64,000 bases of DNA, taken from assembly GCF_000002235.5 (NCBI RefSeq), contig NW_022145615.1, forward strand, positions 29,363,059-29,427,058. The letters run 5' to 3'. Shown one piece after another: positions 36,601-50,583 of this stretch. Position numbers and translations under genes: made by a program. The notes below the pieces were generated by a model that was given only the letters and a program-made list of their open reading frames with translations, was not told the origin of the DNA and searched no databases. The stretch is from Strongylocentrotus purpuratus. Lineage: Eukaryota; Echinodermata; Echinoidea; Camarodonta; Strongylocentrotidae. Numbering within the stretch: position 1 is the first letter of the stretch; the number at the start of each line of letters is the position of its first letter.

Positions 36601-39600
36601 TGTTAATGCTTCTTCTTATTCTTCTGATTAGGTCTGCCTCCTTCAATTGCCTGAAGATTCTTGCAAACTATGTGCGTTTGTGTACATATATGTTAACCGC
36701 AATTTACGTCCATTCGAGTGCTATTTATATTATAATACAGTTTATTTACAAATATTGACAAGCTCATGTAGTTTCAGAATTCTCTATGAAAGTTCACATA
36801 GGAACATTGCATAATAATATGGTATGCAAGTCTCTAGAATACCCTGCATAACCCACGTACCTCTACAATGCCTGCCATCATCAGTGAGGGTGTATCCATT
36901 AGGGCAGAGACACCGGAAGGATCCAGGCAGGTTCTGACAGCGGAATGCACACTGGCCTCTCCTTCGACGGCACTCATTGATATCTACAAACAAAGAACGT
37001 AGGAAAGATGGTAGATTTAGATTACAGGTACATGTAATAGTATAGAGACAAAGCTCTTAAGAATAAGATATTGAATTTGACCTATCGTCCAATGCAATAG
37101 GGCATTATAAATCCCATTCAGGTCAAACACAAATTAGAAAATACATTGCTTTTGTTAACAGAGGAATAGTCAAAGGTTAAAACTTTTGTTCCTCATCGAC
37201 TACTTTGTCTCAGACTCTCAAAAAAATTCCTGGATTTAGCTCATGCTGCAATGATACAAGCTGATCGCCTGTCTGATTATCAAGATATATATGATTGGAA
37301 ATCGAAACCAAATTTTGCGTTTTCCTAACACTAGTCTATTGGGGAAAACTAGTGTGGTAAAACCGGTCACTCAAAGAATTTTACTTTTTTGAGGCACTTC
37401 TTGATCATTTTGAAGCGCAATTTTTTTAGGGCTTCAATATTACACCATATGGCAGACACTGATAACACGTAGGACCGTGCATCTCAGATTTAACATTGTT
37501 AAATGATGGCTTTAATGGCTACTGTTGCCCATAAACCATTTGAAACAGAAGGAGAGATACAATCTACAAGGTGCTATTGATACATTTCTTTCTATTAGCT
37601 GCAGAGAATATCATATTCATTTATCAGCTAATATACAAATAATACACAGCAGTGAGGGTATTAGTAAGAATTATCCACACAAGGTACCTTTGGAACAGTC
37701 TAACACGCCCGAGGTGATATATGGGTGATATTTTTTTCATTTTTGGAAAGTTTAAGATCATTCTTTGCAAGTTTCAAATCATTCTTTGCAAGTTTCAAAA
37801 TGATGTGTATTATTTGTTTTATAAAATGATGTTTTATAACTTGATTTTACTTATGACCGGTCATTAGTAAAATAACGTGTTAGGCAAAATAAATGCCTGG
37901 TCATGTGTACGCTCTCAACCAATCATTTGATTAGGATCCGCTTCATCATCTTATACGGTCTTTTCTCACCTTCACAGGTTCCTCTCCTTCCTACTTGGTA
38001 TCCCTCTCCACAGTTACATTCAAAGGATCCCAGAGTGTTGTAGCAGGTGGAATTGAAGCCACACACATTGTAATTCTCTTGACACTCATTGCGATCTTAA
38101 AAGGAAGATTGAAAGAACATGTTCATTGTTCGTGGGTGCAAAAAATGAGAATGATATTATGTGAGGCAATGATATTATTGATTTCCTAGCAGATCATCTT
38201 AGTATATATATTGGGCGGTAAAAATGAGAAATAAAAAAAAATTCCTCACAGAAATTCTTTGGACTTATCATTTTCATCTGCACACCTTATTTAAATCTCT
38301 GTATTTCTATGCGCATAAAAAACTTTAACTGGCAAGGTAGTGCACTATTCATGATCCTCATCAAACAATATCGTATCTGATTATGCAATCAAGTTAACTC
38401 CAGTTACAATTACATGTACATGTGTCTTTTTCAATGCTTACCAAAATAACAACATTTTCAACATCATCAAATGAACGCATGATTCAAATAATTTTAACGC
38501 ATCTGAGTGTGAGAATGAATATTTCATAATGAATCCTGGACTAGTTGGTGATTTTAATAATTTTATTGATGGAGAAACTTGACCATAAAAGTTGTGCAAG
38601 ACATTGATCTACATTTGCCACACTCCACCCAGGTGAAGTAAATGGCGACCTGGTAGGACTTTATTCCTTGAAAGCAGAGTGCATGACAGCTGCTCTGCTA
38701 AAGCCAAGGTAATTATGCTGCATTATTGTAGAGCGCTTTATAGAGACTTCTGATAAAGTAAATGTTAGGCGCTATATAAGCAAATATATTTATTATTACC
38801 GACACAGATGCGACCAGTGGTATCGAGGATGAATCCAGGTTGGCATTGGCAACGATAGGACCCGTCTGTGTTGATACATATACCGTTCTCACAGATTCCA
38901 GGGAACACCTTGCACTCGTTGATGTCTTCGTAGAGGTCAGGGGTCAAGCTCGGTGCGTAACCAGGACCATCAGGGCAAAGTTCAGTGAAGCTTGCTATAA
39001 AGATACAATCAATAAAAATTTCATAAGTTTTGGTCACAGTAGTAATTGAGATTTTAAGCGCCATGAGCTTATTTATTTTTAAACAAATGTAATTGTACAA
39101 ACATATAGAAGTCAATACATGCACTATATTACAAAAAAAGAAAAAAAGATTAATAGGCTACCAGCTAAACCAGGGCCATTGAAGTAAAGATCAGTGAAGT
39201 AAAGGACGTTAAATGGAGGCCCTGTGTACAGGAGAGTCACCACCCTCACACATTAAGAACCCATTGCACTATTCGTATAAGGGTAGGGGGAAACCCCGGT
39301 GTAATGTTCCACCTGCACAGCCCAATCAGGCCGAGTATATACGGCATCTGCAAGAATCTTAAGTATTGAAGGAGGCAGATTATCTTGAAGAAGAAGGAGA
39401 AGCAGCTGTCTGTAGAGGTCAGGAAAATTAAACCAGAAATATGTCACAAGCTTCAGACACAATATTCAATACCAAGCAAAGGTACAAAATAATTTGAATG
39501 TTGGACTCACCATCTGAGGGTCTTGGGCATAGATTGCAGGGACTACTCCAGCCAGCGCCAAGAGAACAGCAGCATTCCTTACGAGTGGCATTGCCTGCCC

Positions 39601-42600
39601 TAGCATCAGTACACTGGCCACCGACAAAGTCATTGTAGCAGTAACTCCTACGCATGTCTGTTTAAAGAATGAAGGAAAGTGAGGAGTAAGACATTTCTGA
39701 AAAGCATAGGAATGTATAAAGCAAACTAAGAATGAGACTACAAATTCCTTTGAAAAAGTAACTACTAGGTTCTCTTAACATGGTAAAACACTATACTTTA
39801 TGGACATACATGAAAATGAGATCCATTCTTCTTCAAAATATCAAATCTATTAATCAATCCAAAGTTACCTTTTAAGAATGTTCATCTATACAAATGGCAT
39901 GGGTTCTATAATTAGAAAGTCTGAAGTGGCTGGGACTTCACCCCATTCTAATATATTCAAGTTGTTGAATAAATGGCAGGGAACTGTGTCTACCCCCCCC
40001 CCCCTCAAAAAAAAAAAAAGAAAAGGGGGAGGGGAATATAACATGAAATATATGTTAGATTCTATTGACATAAAACAAAATCCCTATCACCATGAGCCTG
40101 AGGTAATGTCTCATTTTCATTTCATTCATTTATTCATTAATGGGATGCCAGCAAACATGTACATGTAGTTATTATGGTTTCATGAAAGGACACTTAGGTA
40201 TTTAACAATTTAAATCTGTTCCTCATAGAATGAAAGTCATCGGTATAGATTGGAGAGGTAAACATACGGCACGCTATAATCAGTGAATTATCATAAACCA
40301 GGTCTATTGAAAATTACTTATGAATATGGGCAGCATTTTTCAAAATTGATATTGATCTATTTTGTCCACAATGTGGAAATATGCTTCCTACCAGCACACA
40401 TTATCTGACATCGGATGTAGAGCGTGTTTTAAAATCAAGCCGTCATTTAATGGGATAAAGGCAACCATGTATTCATGAAAGTTTTATGAAATGATACTGT
40501 GGTTGTAGTGATGTTTTACTGACCTATACAGATGAGCCCATCACTGCTGAGTAGGTAGCCTGGAGGACAGGTGCACTGGAAACTTCCTTGAGTGTTCTGA
40601 CAAACACCATTGCGACACATGTCAGGAATAATCACACACTCATCGGTATCTAAACACAGGGAAAGATTGTTGGATTGAATTAGATTCTTTGAGGTATCAA
40701 AATCACTGATAAGTGAATCACAATCACTGACAAATAAATAAGGTATCATTACGACACATGTCAGGAATAATGGCACACTCATCGGTATCTACAAGCAGGG
40801 AGAGATTGTTTGATTGGATTAGATCAGGTATCACAAAACTAGATATCATAAGTAATTTTTTTTTCTAAAGAAGATAATAATAAAACACTGAAAATCCCAG
40901 AGACCTTTGTAAAAAGGATTGGTAATAAGACCTGCAAAAGCATTGATGCTGCAAAGTGACAGAATCACAGCAGTTGACTTTTTTGTGGTTCATGGAAATG
41001 TTCACAACTTGTGGAAGTTTGGGAAAGTCATAAACTATGTTTAAACTATCTGGGTAGGTGACTCAATGCCGAGTTTTGCCAAATCACATGGTTAAACTGT
41101 ATACAACTCAATAAAATAGCTAATTAAAAAGAAATTGGCATGTATGTTCTTACCGATACACTCTTGACCAGAAGGTGAAAGTTGGAAACCATCGAAGCAG
41201 GAACACCTGAAGCTTCCAATAGTATTATCACAGCGACCATTCTGGCAGATATTCAACCTCGAGATACATTCATTCTCATCTATAACAATCAAAATGAAAC
41301 AGTCATTAACATGAATCTAATCCATATAAAGCCGATTAAAAGGAAACAAGGGGACCTTACAGGCAGGTAGTCTGAATAGCTGAATTAGCTATACATGAAG
41401 GTTTCCTTTTATACATGCATCAAACAAACAAAAAGGAAAACTAGGAAAATCATCTATTACAAGAGGTCTAATTTTCAACAAAATAGCAGATACCTTGTTT
41501 TGCTGGGACAGTGCATTATGTCAAGGGTTTAAACAAGCATTCCTATTTAAGTATATTTAATCGCAAAATCTTGTAGATCAGTGACTAGGGTTGAATAAAA
41601 TCTTCAAGCATGGTCATGTAGCAACTTGAACTTAAAAAAAGGTCAGCATAGTCAAATATCTGTTTTGAGATCTCTTTACTTGTAAGTTTAAACTCATAGC
41701 TACTGAATATTTGAATACAAAAAACAAGAAAATCAGAAGATAATCATCACCTTCACATCGGAGTCCTGATAGAGATAGAACGTATCCCTCAACACAATCA
41801 CAGAAGAAGCTGCCTGGAGTGTTAACACACCGACCGTTGGGACATGTGCCTTGCATCGTTGCACACTCGTTGATATCTGCATGAAGGAAAGAGGACACAT
41901 CCACAAAATCATTCTAAATCAAATCTGATTGATTATACGCAGTAGCCAAACCAAGCATATCCATGAAACAACTTCTGATTTTTATGGGTTTAGAATTCTG
42001 TTACATCTGTACAATACAATCTCTCATATCATTACAGGTACAAGTAATTATCATTCAAGCTGGATGTAATCAAAGAATGGATTTCATAATCAATGATTGA
42101 GAGAAAAACTGTTTTTTATTAGAACTTTCACATTATTTATTCACTGGAAGGCTTAAATTTAGAGGGTACATCTCAAGGAAATCAGCAAATAATAATACCC
42201 ACAAAATGGTGCTGGCATTTTGTTCATACCCTTCATATCGACAGTTTAGTGTCAAAGGTTGTCTCGTCTCATATCCATACTGCCATTATTATTTTCCTTA
42301 TTGTCATGACACTTCGTAAATGCCACGAAAGAATATATAAAATATGCCACTGCATTGACAGACTTTACAGAGGGAATCCCTGATAAAAACACCCTTAAAG
42401 TGGGGCACATTTTCATTACCTACACTACGTTATATATAAGCACACAGTGTATGGCCAGTTTCTTGACCTTAGGATTAGTACTTTAGTACATCAACGTTGC
42501 TATGAAAGTGTTCCTGCTTGAGATAACGCTCTGTATAAAATGCCCAGCACTCACCTGCACAGTCTCCATTGATAGTGAGTTCAAAGCCTCTGTTGCAGCT

Positions 42601-43999
42601 GCAGGCAAAGTCTCCCACCACATTCTGACAGGTGCCGTTTCCACATCGGTCTGGGAAACGGAAGCACTCATCAATATCTGTGAGTACGGACGGATGGAAA
42701 ATCATCAAAATAGTGGCATCTTTCAAAGTGTCTTAATGTAGAGCTAAATGGTTAAAGAATGTAATTGGTGCAAACATATATAACAACATATCATTTTGCA
42801 TCAAGGCATCTATTGCAAATGTTACACATAACAGTATTACACTGTGGGGTTGTACAGGTATATCAGTGGAAAAGAACAATATATACTCATTTCTAAAATC
42901 AGCTTAAAACAGCCAGAGCTATCCTGCGATCAGTGCATTTAATCTACATTCTATTGTCCTATCTTAATATATATATATATATAAATGTAATTTGGTTACT
43001 TAAACTTTATATATATCTGTATATACCATGCACATTAATATGGGCCTTGATTAAAAGTTTTCTTTTGTTAGTCTTCAGGGCATCGTTTCATGAAACTGTC
43101 ATAATATACAAGTTCACCGACATCCCACTGAAACACGTTTTAATAACAATACACACATTTCAATGGGATGTCGGTGAACTTGTACTTATGACGGTTTCGT
43201 AAAATGATCCCAAGATCACTAGCTGTCGATGATGAAACTCAACGTTAGAGTTGAGCAAATTATTAAGGAATCCAAGAATACTGGATGTTATTGTACACTT
43301 ATAGAAAACACAATCCAAAGTTTGGACTGTTCTACATATACTAACAATATTTCAGTCCCTGTATTGTCTAATTATTGAGAGGGACAATAATTTCAGCAAT
43401 CAAAACTAAACAGTTAAGTAGAAATTTGATAAAACCGTTTTGTTATGACTTTCTATCTGGAACATGATGAACTTACCGTTGCATTGGGTCCCATCTGCAG
43501 AGAGTTGGAAGCCTTGGTCACAGACACACACAAAGGAGCCAATTTGGTTGGTGCACTGGCCGTTTATACAGGTACCAGGTCTGGTCAAGCATTCATTAAT
43601 ATCTGGTGACAACAGGGTGGAGTTAAAATCACAGTAAAATCAAGTAGGCAGCAAGACGTGGGAAATAGTTTCAATGTATCTTCTATGATCATCTGTTACA
43701 ACATTCTGCAGTTTCATGGACTGAAATCATTGTCTTCATCTTTCATCTCTTGCTACAACCTTTATTCATCATCCTCATAACAGTTAAACAGCCATGATCT
43801 ACTATAACCATGAGAATCATCATCCTCATTACTGTCGCCATCAATAGTAATCATCATACGCTACCATTCCTTAAAACTTTCTATTAAATCTAAAATAAAA
43901 TACTGCTATCTTCCCCTTCTTTTCCTCCTCCTCTCCTCCTCCTCATTATTAGCATCAATATCATCATCATCATCGACGTCATTGTCATCATCATCATCC

Positions 44000-44067
<68 letters not shown>

Positions 44068-47000
44068 GTCATCATCATCATCATAACCATTACAATCACC
44101 ATCACCAGCATCACTATTGTCATCACAATCTTTCCTATTTTCTTTCCATATCCATTCTAGACGGGTGACGGTCTACTCTGAATGTTTGTCATCAATATCA
44201 TCATCATCATCATCATCAAGGTCATTGTCGTCATCGCTGTCATCATTGTCATCATCATCCACTTACCATCACAGGATAATCTGGAAACAGAAAGTTGGTA
44301 TCCAGGAGGACAGATGCATTCATGGTTGCCGGGTGTGTTCCTACAGATGGAGTTTCCTACACATCGATGCATGCCTTCAAAGCATTCATCAATGTCTGCA
44401 AGTGGTAACAAGAGGAAACACAGACGTGGCCATTTTTAAGTATCAAATTCATGGTACATCACCCTTATGAGACTATAGAGAGATGCACTTACAAAGTATC
44501 TTCATATTACATTATAAATGGGTGTCATGATCATTAATGTCCTTTTCAGCTGGTTGCTTTGAAGTAAAAATCCAGAAACACAACAAAGTCTGAGCAAAAT
44601 TGGCTAAAAATACTTCCAAGCTACATTATTTTCAACTGCTTTAATATGGGAGAAGACAAATAGAAATTTGAAAAGAATAAGGAAAGCTATGGCTAGATAT
44701 GAATGTAATTTAACATGTGATAATCACAAGATACTAAGATATTATGGGTCCGTATTCTACTATTCCAGATAAACCCAACCCTGGGTCTACAATCCTGTAT
44801 GAAAAAGGAAAGCTTAGACCTTAAACTAACTTCCTGTGTTAACACATCTTCACCAAGAACTTAAAGGCCAAGTCCACTCCAAAAATAACTTACTCTCAAT
44901 AGAAGCAGAAAAATCAGACAGACCAATCAAAAAAAATTTGAGCAAAGTCAGATAACTAATAAGAAAGTTATGATTTTTTGAAAAAGTATGTAAAACTATG
45001 GAATAATGACCTGTACTTTAAGCCTAGAATTGGTTTAAAATTTTGATCGGGCATATAAGTTTTCATAGATGGAACAAGCGTTCTCCTACCTTCACAGATA
45101 TGTGTAGCCATGTTTGCCCTGTAGCCTGGTTGACAATCACAACGGAAGCTTCCGGGTGTGTTCACACAGATACCATTAGCACAGATACCATCTATAAGCC
45201 TGCACTCATCCACATCTATGTACAACAATGCAAAGAGATTCAATCAGGTCCATAGTTTAACAATACACTAGCATTATGTTCACACAGAAAAAATGTATAT
45301 TGACTGGGTTATTTCCAATAATCAAACATATGGTTGAATCACATAACATTAAATCAATTTAAATCAAATGAATAGGCATCATCCTCAGATTCAGTTTGGT
45401 AAAAGTATCAGTATAAATCTTCATTGTATTTTTGTTAAAAAAATTATAGTAAGAACCTGAATCTGTTTGAATATAAAACAAAAATATTCCTCTTTCTTGT
45501 ACAGCATATTCATAATGTGCAGGTATGAAAGATCATCTTAATCCACTTGCAAACTCAATGAAATCATTAAACTAGATTGAGCTGTGGCAAAGTATTCATA
45601 CATTCCAAATTTCAAATGTTTCATCATGTGTCTTTCTCTTACAAAATAAAATCCCTTTTTAACTGATACCATGTTTTGGCATATGGTTTCTGGTATCCTT
45701 CATGTAGATACAACTCTCAAAATATAACCAGGGGGGTGTCCTAAGCTGAACTTATCTCTAAGTTGGACTTAATGATTATGGAAAGCCGTTAGCATTTTTG
45801 AAAATATTTTGTAAAAGCTATTTCAAAAGGCATAGAATGTTGATTCAAATCATTCAAACTTTCTATTATCAAGGAGATTTCATGTTCTTGATGTGCTACA
45901 AATGGCTCTCCATAATTTTTAAGTCCAACTAAGACTTAAGTTAGACTTAAGATCTTTGTAAAACACCCCCAAGAGCCAAATACACTTCTAACCCTCTGAG
46001 GGTCTGTCAAACCTTATCTATTGAGCTTGTTTGTTCACTTTAAATTTTGAGTTTATTTCTTCGCTGCATATAATGGCTTTACCTTCAGGAAGGCCAGTTT
46101 CGGGATTTACAACAAAGCCAGGTGAAGTCGCACCGCACATCCTGTAATAATCCTCTGAAAGAAAAAGAAAACAAGAAAAAAGCTAATTACAACAAAAAAC
46201 TACAATTATTAAATTATGTTCATCAATCGAAAGAGTTGATCGCTTTCATCACAATACTGCCCCCTGTTCCTTCTCCTCCTCCTCCTTCTACTCTTTTCCT
46301 CATCCTCTTCTTCATCATCCTTAGCACTATTGCCCTCCTCCTCCTCATCGTCATCACTTTCTTTATCATCAACATCATTATCATCATCAGCAGCAGCATC
46401 CTCATTACTACAGCTACCACCATGACAATGGAAATCATATCAATTTATATATATATTTATAAGATGATGACATGGATCCTAAGCAAATGATTGGTTGAGA
46501 GCGTACATGTGACCAAACATTTATTTTTCCTAATGCGTAATTTAGATTATGACTGGTCATTATAATAATAATAATAATAATTAATAAGATTTATAAGGCG
46601 CCAAATCCACTTGACAGTCAAATGCTAAATGACTGGTCATTATCAAAATCATGTTATAAAACTTCATTTCATAAAACAAATAAAACATAATCTTATAAAA
46701 CAAATAATACACATCATTTTGTTCAGGCATTAGTAAAATTACCCACACTTGGTACCTTCAAAACAGTCCAAACACCCTCGTTAGACTGTTCCAATCGTAC
46801 CTTGTGTAGGTAATTCTTACTAATGCCCTCACTGCTTTTTATTATTTGTATACTGTACCTGTCATATGAGCTGGACAAGGAGAGCACTCCTGCCTAGTTC
46901 CCCATGCCGAAGCCATGAGTGCACTGCAGCAGCACACTTTCTTGGTGAGACTCGTCATCAATGGACTCCCACACTCTGGCAGTGGGAACGCTGATTGGTT

Positions 47001-47398
47001 GTAGGACATGTAACATGTCAACTCTCGGATGTCTGTGGTGGTGGAACATAAAAAGTGAGCACGGTTCCATCATTAATCATAATCACGACCAGTAGGAATA
47101 CACTGAATACACAGAACTACATTGAATGATTGAACACAATTATCATCATCATAGACCAAGGTATAAAATGTCATTAGTGTTGAGGGGCAAGATGTATTGG
47201 CCAGTCAGAGTGGCACAAGTCCAAAGAAATATTATGCTGACTGGACGCACAAAGAGAAATCCATTGTTACCAAATTCATGATTCTGATCAAATCTTCTGT
47301 ATTATGGACTCTAGGGAGAGAGAGAGGGAGAGAGGGGTAGATAGAAAGATAGATAGAGAGAGAGAGGGAGAGAGAGAGAGAGAGGAGAGAGAGACAAA

Positions 47399-47470
<72 letters not shown>

Positions 47471-50400
47471 GGGAGAGGGGGGGGGGGGGGAGAGAGAGGA
47501 GAGAATGAAGATAAGATACTCACCCATGCAGTTCTTTCCTGTAGGCATGTTCATGAACATGAATCCCATTGGACACATACAGGTATAACTGCCTTCCATA
47601 TTCATACACGTCCCTGCTCCACATATATAAGCACTCAGCTGGCATTCATCAATGTCTGAAATCAAAAGAAATCAATAAGATGAATACTTTAATATTGATA
47701 GCATTTATCATTATAGAGTACTTATCCAAGTGCACAATAAACTGATTTAGAAAATGTACCTTGTATCATTAACCCTTGAAATAAGCATAGGAAGGTAAAT
47801 TTCAGGCTTAATTTTCACCATGCAAGGTTCGATCAGGCTTACCCTTCAAACATCTGATAGGGGTTCAATGGACAAATACTAAAAGAATTATATTTTTGAC
47901 TACTGCCTACCTTTGCACGATACAAATGCCAATTTCAGTCCAACATGTTCACATCTATTTGCAACACGCTCAAAGCGTGTTGTGTACACACATCTGAAGG
48001 TATTTCTTCATCTTTCTTTATGAAGTATGAAGCCATGTTTCTTCTTACCGGCCTACACACATATCTGTTCCTCCTCTGGAACATGCACATATGAGGGCAT
48101 TTCTAATTCTATCTTCAAGTTTCAAGTTTCAAGTTTTATTTCAATTCAAATCCATAAAAAACACATAAGATACAGATTATATACAATATAGAAAACAGAG
48201 AACACACTCAAAATGGAAAACATGTCTATAAATATACTGGAATTATACAAAGTTAATCAGCAATAGAAATGAATTGGGGAAACTGTAAATAAAACCATTA
48301 GGTTCTGTCGAAGCAGCATGGCACAGTACTTACCAATACACATCATCTGTTCAAAGTCATACTCGTATCCTGTAGGACACACACATCTGAAGGATCCCTC
48401 TACCTGCTGGCACTCTCCACCGCGACAAATGTTGGGGAAGTCCCGGCACTGGTTGATTTCTGAGAAGGAAACAATATTTCATTGACTCACAGAATCACTA
48501 GGAAAATAGCATGCAAATTTATAAGGCTACTGATTAGGGGGAGGGGGGTGCACTTTTCCCCTTCTCCCTTTTGCTTTTTCTCTTTTCTTGCTTTTTATTT
48601 CTTCTTTCCTGTTTGTCTATCACTCGATGGGGGTATTAGTATGCAGGAACCAGACTCTTCTACCATAGAAACATACAGTTTTGTTAAGAGCTGCCCTGAA
48701 AAACTTATATGTCTTGTATATGGTATTTTTTCTGTGAAGTAATGATATGAGAAATGATTTCTCCTCAGCTAGCTAAATTTGTTTTGGATATGAAATAACG
48801 CTGACGCCCCCCCCCCCCCCCCCCGATTTCTTTCTTGCTATAATAGTAAGATATGACCTATCGATGTACATCTATCAGACAGCCTGGGAGACATTCTAAA
48901 GGTTCACAAGTCAATTTTAATGAGATCAGCACTGCGCATGTGCTTTTTAATACAGTCAAACCTATCTACAGCGACCGCCCAAAGGAAACACAATGTCATC
49001 TTTGTAGACAGGTTCCTTTAGTACATGTTTCAATAAGAAACCATTTTCAAGGGAAACAAAAAATGAGGTCCTTGTAGACAGGTGGTCTTTGTAGAGAGCC
49101 ACAGGTGGTCACTAAAGCAGGTTTGACTGTAAATATATTTATAATTTTTCAAGAGAGAGAGAAAAAAGAGAATGTGACATTTCAGCATTTATATCTTTGT
49201 ACATACCATTGACTGGGCGGGTGGCATTAGGATCAATATGTACACCGATTCCATATGGGCAGAGCAAGAAGAATTCAGCTGTAGGAAAGAAAGAACATCA
49301 TAGTTGTGTTGAAAGCTATATTTACATGATAAGCAGATGACATTGAGGAGTTTAATTGTTTTCGTACCGTTCCATGTAATCACAATTTTTTGGAACTCTT
49401 TTTGAATTATCCCATCAATTCATATCAATCTGCTTTGTTGGTATACAAAAATTACTTGAGGAAGACATGAAAAATGGTCTTTATATTTTGATAGATGGTA
49501 AAGCCCTGGTCAGACCTCGCTGATATGCATTGCTTCTGTCCATCAAACGCTATGAATAGAACCTCCATCCTTTCTTCTGCCACTGACATCACATCAAAGG
49601 AGTGCAATTTTTAGCTCACAGATGTTATCGGCGAGGCTTTACTTACCCTAAAAGAAATTGATGGCCGAGCGATAAAATGTTTATGGGAGGCTCCTTTGCA
49701 TAAATAGTTGAGTTCTGACCTACCAAAACAATTTCCAATTCATTTTTCCACATAAACAACAGTTATGGTTATGGATGAGGTCTGACCAACCCTTAAAGAT
49801 AAAGTTGAATTCTGGACGTGCGTTTGCATTGTGAAAGAAACATTGTGGAATCGATCAGAAAAGGGTGATCATCTAGCATATAAGTATTGGTGTGTACTGC
49901 CATGTTATGGAATCATCAAAATGATAAGAAATTTGTTCGATTTTTATGATGTTACATGCCATATTTAGAATATTAAGGCATTTGAAGAGCCATGCTTTTC
50001 AGGGAACATTTGTTATCTGATGTTCTTCCACACTTGCATAATACAATGATAACACTCACAAATTATTGTTCACCTCTTCCCAGAACTCAACCTTCTCTTT
50101 AAGACAGCTTTGACTTGATAAGAATAAGTGAACATAAATTAGACGGAACTCACTGGTATTGACTAGAGGACACAGCTCACATGGATCTCCCCAGCCTTTG
50201 CCAAGTTCTGAGCAACAGCATTTAGTCCTTGGGATACTGGTACCAAGAAGGAGACTGCATTCGTTCACATCAAGTCGAGACTCCGCCCCTGGGCCATGGG
50301 CGTAGCACAAACCGGTTCTCACATCTGAAGAAAAAAAAGCAAGTCACATAAATTTTCCATCTCACGGCATATCCTTCAATTTAATTTCCATATTTTGAGG

Positions 50401-50547
50401 AGTAAAAGAACAGTAATGGATTGATACAGAGAGAGAGAGAGAGAGAGAGAGAAAAAGCAAGTCACATTTTTTCCATCTCACTGCATATCCTTGCATTTTA
50501 ACTTCCATATTTGGAGTAAAGAACAGTAACGGAACAGTAATGGATTG

Positions 50548-50583
<36 letters not shown>

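Noticed and set aside
39253-39462. A further fibrillin exon between TB6 and the following EGF
   Set aside because: The frame has no Cys pattern, and the phase-1 donor at 39510 joins directly to the acceptor at 38995.
43890-44126. Poly-Met frame on -
   Set aside because: It is a product of the CAT microsatellite.
47304-47588. Arg/Glu repeat protein on +
   Set aside because: It is a translation of the (GA)n tract beside a fibrillin splice donor.
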